A stretch of DNA of 64,000 nt from Methylobacter sp. KS41 (GTDB lineage Bacteria > Pseudomonadota > Gammaproteobacteria > Methylococcales > Methylomonadaceae), in NCBI GenBank assembly GCA_002862125.1, contig PHSP01000003.1, positions 1,302,001 through 1,366,000 of the forward strand. Direction: 5' to 3'. The notes under the pieces were generated by a model. That model did not search any database, was not told the DNA's origin, and saw only the letters and a list, made by a program, of their open reading frames with translations. Below are positions 9,160-17,442 of the stretch, in pieces (position 1 is the first letter of the stretch; each line of letters starts with the position of its first letter). The position numbers and the translations under genes are program-made.

Positions 9160-9323
9160 CCCACGCAGCGCGTCACTGCCATTAAGTTAAGCTTTGTAGG
9201 AGCGGGCCGCGCCCGCGATGATGGCGCTACAACTCTGCAATCGCTGTGCAAATATCGCGGGCGCGGCCCGCTCCTACGGAGTATCGATGTGCTTAACTTA
9301 ATGGCAGTGACGCAGCGCGTGGG
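9160..9323. repeat. Nested long inverted repeat (REP/BIME-like)
   Basis: Outer arms of 33 bases (9160-9192 and 9291-9323, only a few mismatches; both contain CCATTAAGTTAAGC or its complement) enclose perfect inner arms of 24 bases (9196-9219 and 9254-9277; core GGAGCGGGCCGCGCCCGC). The inner arm is the type of GC-rich palindrome known as a REP unit. The transcript would fold into a very stable double stem. It lies inside the MITE-like element. Confidence 0.75.
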
Positions 9324-9447
9324 AACGAGAAAAACGAGGAAAAACGAAGAAAACCGGCTGCTGGTCGGAACCCAATCCCGTATGCCGCGCCGAGTACCGG
9401 AGCTTTCACCGGGAATAGCCCATAGGGGCGCTGCTGGGATGCAGCGC

Positions 9448-9482
9448 GTTGCCAGAGGGCCAGGGATGGCCCTTCTGGCAAC
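9448..9482. repeat. Hairpin, 15-bp arms
   Basis: GTTGCCAGAGGGCCA (9448-9462) pairs with 9467-9482 with a single bulged base and a four-base loop. It is part of the MITE-like element and has no U-tract, so it does not look like a terminator. Confidence 0.6.
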
Positions 9483-9539
9483 CCCCGGCGAAAGCGAGGA
9501 ACGCAGGAAACAAGCGGCAACCGGGTCGCTTTTTCTTTG

Positions 9540-9573
9540 GTTACTTTCTTTTGGCGACGCAAAAGAAAGTAAC
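9540..9573. repeat. Perfect 14-bp inverted repeat near the right end of the element
   Basis: GTTACTTTCTTTTG (9540-9553) and its exact complement (9560-9573) enclose six bases. Sequences of this kind recur as dispersed repeats in several proteobacterial genomes, where they are often mis-annotated as short proteins. No gene is claimed here. Confidence 0.6.
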
Positions 9574-9736
9574 TCGCCTTCGGGTGCGAGAACCCGATTT
9601 AAATAATCGTCGCGTTAGCGACACCTTAGATAAAGACAGCGTAACATCAGTTAGTTAATGAAAACGACTTTCCTTTAACTTAAGTGATGGGTTAGTTAAA
9701 CTTGGTACCCTTTAATTTGTAACTAATTGGATTTGT

Positions 9737-12700
9737 ATGCCTAACTTCATTTCCGAAGATCAGATCGAGCAGGCGCTGGTGCAGAAGCTCCAGCATCTGC
9801 ACGGTTTCGACGCGCTCGACTGTTACACGGAAAATGCGGAGGATTTAAACGACGGCTCGAACCGCGCCAACAAGCGCGATGTGATTCTGGCTGAGCGGGT
9901 GCGGGAAGCCGCGATCCGCCTGAATCCGGCCATCCCGGAAGCGGCCATCGAGAGCGCGCTGGAAAAGTTGCTCGACCGGCGGCAGGCGATGACGCTGATC
10001 GCCGCAAACCGGGAAATCTATGGCCTGCTGCGCGACGGCATCCCGGTACAATTCGACGACGCTAAGGGCGCGCGGCAGCAGGAGCTGGTGCGGCTGCTGG
10101 ATTTCAACGCGGCGGACAATAACCGCTATCTGGCCGTAACCCAGCTGTGGATCAAGGGCGAGCGCGGCTTCCGCCGCCCGGATGTGTTGCTCTACGTCAA
10201 CGGTATTCCGCTGGTGTTCATCGAGCTGAAAAACTCGAACGTGAAGTTGCGCAATGCCTACGACAACAACCTGACGGCTTACAAGGCGGAGATTCCGCAG
10301 CTTTTCCTGACCAATGCCTTTTGCGTGCTGTCCAACGCCATCGAGACCAAGGTAGGCAGCATCACGGCGGAGTGGGAGCATTTCTTCAACTGGCTGCGCG
10401 CGGATGACGAGAAGCAGAAGATAGACCGTGCCGCGATCCGTGAGCAAGGTATCAGCCTGGAAGGCGTGATCGAAGGCTTGCTGCCAAGGCAGAGGCTGCT
10501 GGACTATGTGGAAAATTTCATTCTCTATTACAAGGACAGTTCGAAGATCATCGCGCAGAACCACCAGTTCATCGGCGTGAACCGGGCTTATATAGCCTTC
10601 CTCCGGCGCGAGGAGCTGGCGGGCAAGCTGGGCGTGTTCTGGCACACGCAGGGCTCGGGCAAGAGCTTCTCGATGATTTTTTATGCGCGCAAAATCTTCC
10701 GCAAACAGACCGGCAATTTCACTTTTGTGGTGGTGGCCGACCGCGACGATCTGGATGGGCAGATTTACCGCAACTTCCTGAACACCCGCACGGTCAGCGA
10801 GGCGGAAGCCGCGCAGCCCAAGAACAGCGAGGAGATGCGTCGTTTCCTCGGGCAGAACAAGCGGCTGGTGTTCACCCTGATCCAGAAATTCCGCTGGGAC
10901 AAGGGCCGCGAGTATCCCGAGCTATCCGGGCGCAACGACATCATCGTGATCGTGGATGAGGCGCATCGCACGCAATACAAGTCGCTGGCGGAAAACATGC
11001 GCAAGGGTTTGCCCAAGGCAAACTATCTGGCGTTCACCGGCACGCCGCTGTTGGGGCGCGAGCGCAAGACCAATGCCTGGTTCGGCGGTTATGTTTCGGA
11101 ATACAACTTCCAGCAGTCGATGGACGACGGCGCGACGGCGCCGCTGTTTTACGAGAAGCGCGTGCCGGAGGTGCTGATCCAGAACGAGGGCTTGAGCGAG
11201 GAGTTTTACCGGATTCTGGAGGACGAGAATCTGGACGAGGCGCAGCAGGCCAAGCTGGAGAAGCGCTTCGCCAAGGAGGTCGAAGTCATCAAGCGCGACG
11301 ACAGGCTGGAGAAAATCGCGCGGGACATCGTCTATCACTTCCCGCGGCGCGGCTATCTGGGCAAGGGGCTGGTGGTGTCGGTGGACAAATTCACCGCCGT
11401 GAAGATGTACGACAAGGTGCAGCGCTTGTGGAAGGAAGAGCTTAAAGAGTTGCGGGGACGCATCAGTAAATCGGCCAACGACGTTGAGAAGAGGCGGCTG
11501 AAGCAGATCGTTGAGTACATGCGCAAGGTGGAAATGGCGGTGGTGATCAGCGAAGACGCTGACGAGGAAAAAAAGTTTGCGGATCAAAAGCTGGAAATCA
11601 AGCCGCACCGCGAGCGCATGAACAGGTTGGACAAGCAAGGCCACGACATCGAATTCAACTTCAAGGATGAGAATGATCCGCTGCAACTGGTGTTTGTGTG
11701 CGCGATGTGGCTGACCGGCTTTGACGCGCCCACGCTTTCGACGCTGTATCTCGACAAGCCGATGCAGGGGCATACGCTGATGCAGACCATCGCCCGCGCC
11801 AACCGCGTCACGTCGTGGAAGATCAACGGAGTGGAGAAGCGCAACGGCGAGATCGTGGATTATTACAACGTGTTCCGCAACATGAAGCTGGCGCTGAAGG
11901 ATTACGCGCAAGGCGGCGATGAGATTGATCCGCCGGTTAAGGAAAAGGCGGAGCTGTTCCGCCTGCTGGACGATGCGATTGAGCAGGGTTTGGCGTTTTG
12001 CCACGAGAAAGAGGTTGCGTTGCGCGAGGTGCTGGGCGGCGACGATGTGTTTGAAAAACTTGGCCGCTTTAATGCCTTTGCCAATGCCTTGCTGGCAAAT
12101 GACGAATGGCGCAAGGGTTTCAACGTGTACGAGAACACCATCACGTCATTGTATGAAGCGTGCAAGCCGGAAGCGCTGGGCGCCGGCAAGGGGCGCGAAG
12201 TCGCAGTGTTCCAGTATTTGCGCGGGGTGATAGACAGCCTCGTCGAGCAGACAGATATCGACAAGATCACTTTGAAGATTGCCGAGCTGCTGGACGAGAG
12301 CGTGGTGGTGAACGACTCGGATGCGTTTAAGGTGCGTCAATACAGCGCGGAATACCAGGTCATCCAGAAGGGTAAGACCTGGGACCTCAGCAAGATTAAC
12401 TTTGATAAGCTGCGCGAGGAGTTCAGGCAGGCGGCCTATAAGAACATTGAAATCGCCGATCTGCGCGCTTTCCTGCAACGCAAGCTGGAGCTGATGCTGC
12501 AACAGAATGCGACGCGCACTGACTTTGCGCAGCGCTTGCAAGAGATTATCGACACTTACAATTCAGGCGGCTCGGCCACTGAAAATTCTTTCGAGGACTT
12601 GGTGAAATTCGCCGAGGAGTTGCGTGCGGAGGAAGAACGGCATATCCGCGAAGGGCTGACGGAAGACGAGTTGGAGCTGTTCGATCTGTTGAAGAAAGAC

Positions 12701-12964
12701 AGGATGACGCATGAGGAAACCAAGGCGGTGAGGCTGGCGGCCAAGTCGTTACTGCACCGTTTGCTGGAAGAGCATCCCAAGGTGCTAGTGCAGGATTGGT
12801 ATAAGGATACGCAGACCCAAAAGCAGGTGCGCTCTGCGGTCGAGAAGGTGCTGGACACCAATCTGCCGGAAAGCTACGACCGCATATTATTCCGGGAGAA
12901 GTGCGACAATGTGTTCTACCTGATGCTCGACTATGCTAGCCACGGTAGGAAGTGGGTGGCTTAG
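9737..12964 (+). CDS. hsdR: Type I restriction-modification system, restriction subunit R
   Basis: 1075 residues. The N-terminal PD-(D/E)xK nuclease domain shows DVLLYVNGIPLVFIELKN (about residues 150-170), which gives the D...ExK catalytic set. Superfamily 2 translocase motifs follow: Walker A TQGSGKS (near residue 300), DEAHR, the FTGTPL motif, then VFVCAMWLTGFDAPTLSTLY and the arginine-finger block TIARANRV. The C-terminal helical part docks on the M2S core. The enzyme translocates DNA and cuts unmethylated DNA far from the target. It is separated from hsdS by 828 bases of repeat element, so it needs its own promoter (likely in 9658-9736) or readthrough. Confidence 0.95.
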   Translation: MPNFISEDQIEQALVQKLQHLHGFDALDCYTENAEDLNDGSNRANKRDVILAERVREAAIRLNPAIPEAAIESALEKLLDRRQAMTLIAANREIYGLLRDGIPVQFDDAKGARQQELVRLLDFNAADNNRYLAVTQLWIKGERGFRRPDVLLYVNGIPLVFIELKNSNVKLRNAYDNNLTAYKAEIPQLFLTNAFCVLSNAIETKVGSITAEWEHFFNWLRADDEKQKIDRAAIREQGISLEGVIEGLLPRQRLLDYVENFILYYKDSSKIIAQNHQFIGVNRAYIAFLRREELAGKLGVFWHTQGSGKSFSMIFYARKIFRKQTGNFTFVVVADRDDLDGQIYRNFLNTRTVSEAEAAQPKNSEEMRRFLGQNKRLVFTLIQKFRWDKGREYPELSGRNDIIVIVDEAHRTQYKSLAENMRKGLPKANYLAFTGTPLLGRERKTNAWFGGYVSEYNFQQSMDDGATAPLFYEKRVPEVLIQNEGLSEEFYRILEDENLDEAQQAKLEKRFAKEVEVIKRDDRLEKIARDIVYHFPRRGYLGKGLVVSVDKFTAVKMYDKVQRLWKEELKELRGRISKSANDVEKRRLKQIVEYMRKVEMAVVISEDADEEKKFADQKLEIKPHRERMNRLDKQGHDIEFNFKDENDPLQLVFVCAMWLTGFDAPTLSTLYLDKPMQGHTLMQTIARANRVTSWKINGVEKRNGEIVDYYNVFRNMKLALKDYAQGGDEIDPPVKEKAELFRLLDDAIEQGLAFCHEKEVALREVLGGDDVFEKLGRFNAFANALLANDEWRKGFNVYENTITSLYEACKPEALGAGKGREVAVFQYLRGVIDSLVEQTDIDKITLKIAELLDESVVVNDSDAFKVRQYSAEYQVIQKGKTWDLSKINFDKLREEFRQAAYKNIEIADLRAFLQRKLELMLQQNATRTDFAQRLQEIIDTYNSGGSATENSFEDLVKFAEELRAEEERHIREGLTEDELELFDLLKKDRMTHEETKAVRLAAKSLLHRLLEEHPKVLVQDWYKDTQTQKQVRSAVEKVLDTNLPESYDRILFREKCDNVFYLMLDYASHGRKWVA

Positions 12965-13090
12965 TTAATGATATTTTTGTAAGGCTGATGAACGATGGAG
13001 CCTTTCGAAAATATCGCATCCGGCTAAAAACTCAACATTATTAATGCAGTTTATTATCCGGCGTGGATTCAACTCACAGGGTCAACTGTC

Positions 13091-14413
13091 TTAAAATCCT
13101 TCGGGCTTAGTATTCATCATTTTTTTATCTAATGCACTAATGTCCGGCAACGATAAAACGGTTGCCCGGTTTACAAGGTCATGTAAGGTATTTGTCCGGA
13201 AGCGATAACCTTTCGGAACGATGGTAATGCCGGATTCCGAGACAGTGAAGCGGGCGGCATCGGCGGCCGGATCAAATCCAATGCGCTCGTGGGGCGGAAT
13301 TTGCACGTTTTTGTCGATGATGCAGCGTTTCAGGCATGCTCCGGTTCCAACATGCACCCCGTCAAACAAGATCGAATCTTCGACCAGGGCATTTTCATCC
13401 ACCTGAACTTGAGAGAACAGGATGGAATGCCTGACCATGCCGCCGGAGACGAGCGTCCCGCTGCCGAGCAGTGAATTGGCGAGTTGCCCTTCGTTTCCAA
13501 GCGGTCCGGGAGCCATGCGAGCCGGCGGGTTTTGTCCGTGGTACGTGCGTATCGGCCAGTCGGGCTGATACAGGTTCAGGGGCGGAGTCTGCGCGAGCAG
13601 ATCCATGTTCGCCGTGTAGTACGAATCTATGGTGCCGACATCGCGCCAGTAACGATCCGGTGTGACGCGTCCGGTTTCTCCGCCGAACCGGTATGCGCAT
13701 ACGCGATGCGTATCGATGAGTGGCGGAATAATGTCATTGCCGAAATCATGGCCTGATCCGGCAGGAAGGCGGCCGGATTGTAATTCACGGCAAAGCAGGT
13801 CCATGTTGAAAATGTAGATGCCCATGGATGCCAACGCCCGGTGGGGGGCGTCCGGCAGGGATTTTGGGTTTTTAGGCTTCTCGTGGAACTCGCGAATTCG
13901 CTGTGAGTTATCCACGGACATGATGCCAAAAGAGCTGGCGCTGGCCAGCGGCACCGGCATGCAGGCAATGGTCAGCTCCGCTTCCTGGTCACGGTGAAAA
14001 TGGAGCATCGCGGCATAATCCATACGGTAGATATGATCTCCCGACAGAATCAGCACATACCTGGCATTGCTGCGCTCCAGCAGGTACAGGTTTTGACGGA
14101 TGGCGTCTGCTGTTCCTGAGTACCAGGACTCGCCGGTTCGCATCTGCGGCGGCACGGGCGTAATGTATTCGGATATTTCCGGGTTGAAGATAGACCAGCC
14201 ATCTCGCAGATGCTTTTGCAGTGAGTGCGACTTGTATTGAGTCAGCACCAGCACGCGTCGCAATCCGGAATGAAGACAATTTGTCAGCGTGAAGTCGATA
14301 ATCCGGTAATTGCCGCCGAATGGTACAGCAGGCTTGGCGCGGTCAGCCGTCAACGGATGCAAGCGGGAACCAACGCCGCCAGCCAACAGGATAGTCAGGG
14401 TTTTATCGAGCAT
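13091..14413 (-). CDS. glgC: Glucose-1-phosphate adenylyltransferase (ADP-glucose pyrophosphorylase)
   Basis: 440 residues, close to the usual 420-430. The N-terminal nucleotidyltransferase motif LAGGVGSRLHPLTADRAKP and FGGNYRIIDF are intact, the catalytic region around SGDHIYRMDY is present near residue 125, and the C-terminal left-handed beta-helix follows. It makes ADP-glucose for glycogen synthesis, the committed step, and is normally activated by glycolytic intermediates. It stands alone here: type I restriction genes lie on one side and the nitrogen-fixation accessory block on the other, and no glgA or glgB is in the window. Confidence 0.95.
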   Translation of the reverse strand: MLDKTLTILLAGGVGSRLHPLTADRAKPAVPFGGNYRIIDFTLTNCLHSGLRRVLVLTQYKSHSLQKHLRDGWSIFNPEISEYITPVPPQMRTGESWYSGTADAIRQNLYLLERSNARYVLILSGDHIYRMDYAAMLHFHRDQEAELTIACMPVPLASASSFGIMSVDNSQRIREFHEKPKNPKSLPDAPHRALASMGIYIFNMDLLCRELQSGRLPAGSGHDFGNDIIPPLIDTHRVCAYRFGGETGRVTPDRYWRDVGTIDSYYTANMDLLAQTPPLNLYQPDWPIRTYHGQNPPARMAPGPLGNEGQLANSLLGSGTLVSGGMVRHSILFSQVQVDENALVEDSILFDGVHVGTGACLKRCIIDKNVQIPPHERIGFDPAADAARFTVSESGITIVPKGYRFRTNTLHDLVNRATVLSLPDISALDKKMMNTKPEGF

Positions 14414-15009
14414 CCGTCAGTTACCTCGTCGATTCTACCGGCAAATTAGCAGGTTGCCCCTTTTGTAGCGAGGCAGCCGGCCGTTTAATTTACTCGCATC
14501 CTGCGTTTCGTGTTGAACTTCTCAATTCCCTGGATGGGGAGACTTGAAATCCTGTCCGCCATGGTTTTTTTAAAGACATCCAGTATTTTGAAGCGCTTGC
14601 AAATAGCATGTTCGCGGGTTGACGGACTCTTCACAAAGGAAAAAAGTCAATACAAACACCGTTTGCTCCGAGACCCTCGAAGGGTATTTACATAACATTT
14701 TGCAAGCGCCTCTGATATTCAAGCGATGCGGTTTTATTTAACCGCGCTTCAAGTAAATGAATTTCCAAGGCAAAAATATTTAAGCATTATTTACGCCAAT
14801 AGTTGGCTGCAATGCTTGTTATGGCTATCCCGCGTTAGCCGCGTGATTGCAGCCATTAACCAATAGCCGCAGGTCCGCCTGATCCAAAAAATTGAACTAA
14901 AGTAGTGATTTAGATTGCAATGCGCACCATGCTTGTGCAAAATGAAATGGAGCTGGCTAATAACCCGGATCAACTTGGCTATCTATAACATCCCTGTCAC
15001 TTTGGTGTT
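14414..15009. other. 596-base gene-free stretch
   Basis: AT-rich sequence between glgC and the YunG-like gene, both on the minus strand. It must hold the glgC promoter near its left end. Short ORFs exist in several frames but none has a ribosome binding site or recognisable composition. A loose inverted repeat (CAATAGTTGGCTGCAAT-like arm near 14800 and ATTGCAGCC near 14846) is the only structure noticed. Confidence 0.4.
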
Positions 15010-15426
15010 TCAGCGCGCTTGATCTTCGGAACCTTTTATTTCCTCGAGGAATTGGGTGACCCAGAGTTCGACTCTTGGCAGGCAGCCATTTAGCGAGGCC
15101 TGCTTTTCCGGTATAGCGAAGAAGCCGGGTTCATGAAGGTAGGGATTTGTGATTCTGCCAACATCAATCGCATCGTGACTGAGATCAACTATTCGCCCCC
15201 CGATGATATTATATTGATGTTCATAGTGGCCGCAGATCGACCCGCCGAAAACCTGATTCATGAACAGGCTTCCAAATTTGCATGATCCGGAAAGATCAGT
15301 TGGCGGCGGCGCTCGCCGCTCGGCTGCTTTCTCGCACCATTTGCGAAATACAAAGACTTTGGCTTTTGCGAAATGTTTGTAGGAATAGGCAAGCTGCGCC
15401 TTCCGTTCCACTGTCCAATCTATCAT
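15010..15426 (-). CDS. YunG-like protein, possible Cys/His papain-type fold
   Basis: 138 residues from the first ATG. The frame stays open to a TTG at 15498, but that codon lies in a hairpin and has no ribosome binding site, so the ATG is preferred with low certainty. The core GSCKFGSLFMNQVFGG, followed by YEHQYNIIGGRIVDLSHDA, matches the pattern of the small YunG family: a Cys at the start of a helix, then His, then an Asp before Leu-Ser/Thr, as in transglutaminase- or papain-like folds. The substrate is unknown. It follows nafY on the same strand with about 120 bases between them and could be read through from that operon or be independent. Confidence 0.45.
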   Translation of the reverse strand: MIDWTVERKAQLAYSYKHFAKAKVFVFRKWCEKAAERRAPPPTDLSGSCKFGSLFMNQVFGGSICGHYEHQYNIIGGRIVDLSHDAIDVGRITNPYLHEPGFFAIPEKQASLNGCLPRVELWVTQFLEEIKGSEDQAR

Positions 15427-15491
15427 TTTTGGGCCTATGCGAAGCACATATCCGCCCTCCACGATGGATAGAAGGGATGTGAGTATTAGTG

Positions 15492-15511
15492 CGGGCAAGT
15501 TTTTTTGCCCG
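15492..15511. terminator. Hairpin downstream of nafY
   Basis: Arms CGGGCAA (15492-15498) and TTGCCCG (15505-15511) form a 7-bp stem. On the minus strand the loop is A-rich and no U-tract follows, so it is a weak terminator or a transcript-end stabiliser for the nafY operon rather than a classic intrinsic terminator. Confidence 0.4.
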
Positions 15512-15547
15512 TCGGCTACATTAGTTGTTTTGTTATATCAGCGCATC

Positions 15548-16261
15548 TTAGCAGCCCTCATCATGCGCGAATCTTACTCTTTCCTCTGCTGAACGCCCCA
15601 GGGCTTTGGCAAACCATGGCGGCGGCGCATCAAATACTTTCTGGAATTCCTTTAGCTGAGTCACCGCTTCGGTTACATCCGGAATTTTAATCGGGTATAT
15701 ATCGGCGCGTATGACTTTTGCCGCGGCAGGCCCTCCGATTGATTGCACGAACAGGACATGACAATCTTTAATCAAATTGGCGCGAAACAGGTTTCTATCA
15801 TCGCTGCTGTCGGCTTCAATAGTGGAGCGTATATCAACCAGTCTGTAATCATCCTGTGATAACTGATAAACCAGAAAGCGTATGCAGGAACCAAAATGCC
15901 CGTTTATCAACGCGCCGCTGTTTGAACCGATTGCAACACGGATAGAGTCCGGCATATCGCCGTCTTTATACGGTAGTATTTCCGGCAGGTCTTCGTCTTC
16001 AGCCTCGTCTCCCCACAGGTAACGCACGGCTAATTTGATGTTTGCAAGGCCAATGCCTATGTCTTCGCCGTCTTCTTCACCGTCAAGGCTACCCAAGCCG
16101 GTTTTAAGATTGGTGACAGTGATGGTTTTTAATTTTTCATCGTCCAGGGGCGAGCCCAGTTTCTCATGTAATATTTCCAGCAGCCTGGGCACGTCGATAC
16201 CTGGCAGGATGCGCGTTGCTAGGGCGATACGTAGGGCTAGTTCACGGGGCAATGCTTCCAT
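15548..16261 (-). CDS. nafY: Nitrogenase accessory protein NafY/NifX-type (FeMo-cofactor binding)
   Basis: 237 residues. The start is the ATG at 16261: AGGAG lies 6-7 bases upstream and the ATG follows the ankyrin stop codon directly. An N-terminal helical domain (about residues 1-90) precedes a dinitrogenase iron-molybdenum cofactor-binding domain that starts SIRVAIGSNSGALINGHFGS. The His and Cys of GHFGSC sit where NafY carries its cofactor-ligating histidine. NafY binds FeMo-co and apo-dinitrogenase and assists cofactor insertion. It is the last gene of the rhodanese-ankyrin-nafY operon, which starts at a sigma-54-type promoter. The two-domain length (NafY is about 230-240 aa) argues against NifX or NifY alone. 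Confidence 0.75.
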   Translation of the reverse strand: MEALPRELALRIALATRILPGIDVPRLLEILHEKLGSPLDDEKLKTITVTNLKTGLGSLDGEEDGEDIGIGLANIKLAVRYLWGDEAEDEDLPEILPYKDGDMPDSIRVAIGSNSGALINGHFGSCIRFLVYQLSQDDYRLVDIRSTIEADSSDDRNLFRANLIKDCHVLFVQSIGGPAAAKVIRADIYPIKIPDVTEAVTQLKEFQKVFDAPPPWFAKALGRSAEERVRFAHDEGC

Positions 16262-16262
16262 T

Positions 16263-16718
16263 TCAATCTCCTGATTTAACAAGTTTGGATAATAGTTTGA
16301 GTATGTTTCTGGTAGAGGCTAAATCCAACGCAGTGAAATCGTCGTGTGTTTTAAGAGCCTGATCAGCGCCAGCCGCCAATAGTTGTTCGACGACATTTTC
16401 TCTGCCGCTGGATGCCGCAAAGATCAACGCTGTCGCGCCAGATGCGGAATTTTGGTGATTAATATCTATTCCTGCTTGAATCAGCGCATTAATACAATCG
16501 CTATTTTCCGCGTAACAAGCAGCCCATAATGCGTTATTACCGTATTGATCAAGCACATCAAGCTCTGCATGTTCTTCGATCAAAAAGTTGAGCACATCGC
16601 TGCGGCCTTGCTGACTAGCCAAAATTAATGGGTATATGCCATCATGATTTTGTAATCCGGGACGGGTTACCGAGAAATAATTGTTTTGTAACCAATCCCA
16701 TATTTCCGGATTCATCAA
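16263..16718 (-). CDS. Ankyrin-repeat protein
   Basis: 151 residues with about three to four ankyrin repeats. Repeats are visible from GIYPLILASQQGRSDVLNFL (about residue 27), DQYGNNALWAACYAENSDCI (about 58) and GATALIFAASSGRENVVEQL (about 93). No signal peptide is present, so a cytoplasmic protein-protein interaction adaptor is expected. The start ATG overlaps the rhodanese stop (ATGA) and its stop abuts the nafY start, so all three are translationally coupled. The context suggests a partner in nitrogenase assembly or in regulation of the process, but the target is unknown. Confidence 0.85.
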   Translation of the reverse strand: MMNPEIWDWLQNNYFSVTRPGLQNHDGIYPLILASQQGRSDVLNFLIEEHAELDVLDQYGNNALWAACYAENSDCINALIQAGIDINHQNSASGATALIFAASSGRENVVEQLLAAGADQALKTHDDFTALDLASTRNILKLLSKLVKSGD

Positions 16719-17023
16719 GCTTCCTGATGTTTGTCTTTCCAGCTGGAATAGCCTCCTTCCAGACTGTAAACATTCTTAAAACCGAAATCGCTGAAAAACT
16801 CGGCGAGATGCTGGCTGGCATGACCGTAATAACAATAAATCAGTAAACTACGCTGTTTATCGCCGCTTTTGACTAAAGAATCTTTTAAGCCTTCATGAAC
16901 ATGCAGGGCTTCTTCTAAATGCCCGGCCCGGTAATCTTTCAAATCCCGGCAATCCAAGATCATTGGCTTGGCTTCTTCAATCAATTTTTCAGAATCGGCA
17001 ATTGAGATGGTTTTATATTTCAT
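16715..17023 (-). CDS. Single-domain rhodanese (GlpE-like)
   Basis: 102 residues, one rhodanese domain. The active-site loop reads CYYGHAS (about residue 64), close to the GlpE loop CYHGNSS, with the persulfide-forming cysteine first. A sulfurtransferase of this type moves sulfane sulfur. Rhodanese genes near nif clusters (for example rhdN of Azotobacter) are thought to help iron-sulfur or cofactor supply. It is the first gene of the rhodanese-ankyrin-nafY operon, about 150 bases downstream of a sigma-54-type promoter. Confidence 0.85.
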   Translation of the reverse strand: MKYKTISIADSEKLIEEAKPMILDCRDLKDYRAGHLEEALHVHEGLKDSLVKSGDKQRSLLIYCYYGHASQHLAEFFSDFGFKNVYSLEGGYSSWKDKHQEA

Positions 17024-17172
17024 CGTGTTATTAATGACTCTGGTAAGTCATCCCTTAGGAATGGGAAAATTGTTGTAAAACTGACAATAAAATTGATTTT
17101 GTTGCTTCGTGTTTAGTAATCAGCTGTTGAGTTACGCTTTCATGGGCTTAAGACTGTAACTTTGAATTAACT

Positions 17173-17189
17173 AGCAAATCATTTGCCAA
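17173..17189 (-). promoter_or_regulatory. Sigma-54 promoter for rhodanese-ankyrin-nafY operon
   Basis: On the minus strand the sequence reads TTGGCAAATGATTTGCT, giving GG and GC elements exactly 10 bases apart and close to the consensus TTGGCAC-N5-TTGCT. The expected transcript start is near 17160, leaving a leader of about 135 bases before the rhodanese ATG. I found no TGT-N10-ACA site in the 250 bases upstream, so the activator is uncertain. Confidence 0.6.
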
Positions 17190-17235
17190 AATCTTGTATG
17201 CCCGTTGTTTAGCGGGGCCGGCAAGATTTCCAGGC

Positions 17236-17269
17236 AAAAAAAAGCGCCCTAGCCGAGAAAGTAGGACGC
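17236..17269 (-). terminator. Intrinsic terminator of the AAA ATPase transcript
   Basis: On the minus strand, arm GCGTCCTA (17262-17269) pairs with TAGGGCGC (17244-17251, one G-U pair), followed directly by eight U residues (17236-17243). It lies 170 bases after the ATPase stop and upstream of the next sigma-54-type promoter, so the two transcription units are separate. Confidence 0.85.
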
Positions 17270-17442
17270 CAAAGGTACCATGCCCAGGAGAGAGCAACAC
17301 AAATTAAGGAGAAATACATAATTGCTGTAGCATTATAAATGCCAAAAAACTATTCCATTATTTTTTAGTTACTTACGGGTTTTTATTGTTTAATTGCTTT
17401 AGAAAATGCCCCAAAAACAAGCATAGTTGCTTTTTAGGTGTA

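Larger units (their letters stand above)
9058..9651. mobile_element. MITE-like non-coding element between hsdS and hsdR
   Basis: 594 bp bounded by perfect 12-base terminal inverted repeats (ACTGATGTTACG at 9058-9069 and its complement at 9640-9651) and flanked on both sides by the direct repeat TAGTTA (9052-9057 and 9652-9657), which looks like a target-site duplication. No credible protein is encoded. The inside is packed with inverted repeats: a nested pair at 9160-9323, a hairpin at 9448-9482 and a perfect 14-base stem at 9540-9573. This architecture fits a miniature inverted-repeat element or composite repeat mobilised in trans. The transposase family is not identifiable from the sequence. 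Confidence 0.6.

Noticed and set aside
9082-9606. 174-codon plus-strand frame in the hsdS-hsdR gap.
   Set aside because: It reads through palindromic repeats and gives repeat-type peptides seen as spurious proteins in other genomes; no ribosome binding site.
10922-12004. 360-codon minus-strand frame inside hsdR.
   Set aside because: Shadow of the helicase-coding sequence, with no recognisable motif or start signal.
17230-17285. Plus-strand resemblance to a cyclic-di-GMP (GEMM) riboswitch (GGCAAA ... GAGAAAG ... GGACGCCAAAGG).
   Set aside because: The same bases form a strong intrinsic terminator on the minus strand in the right place after the AAA gene, and no plus-strand gene lies downstream.
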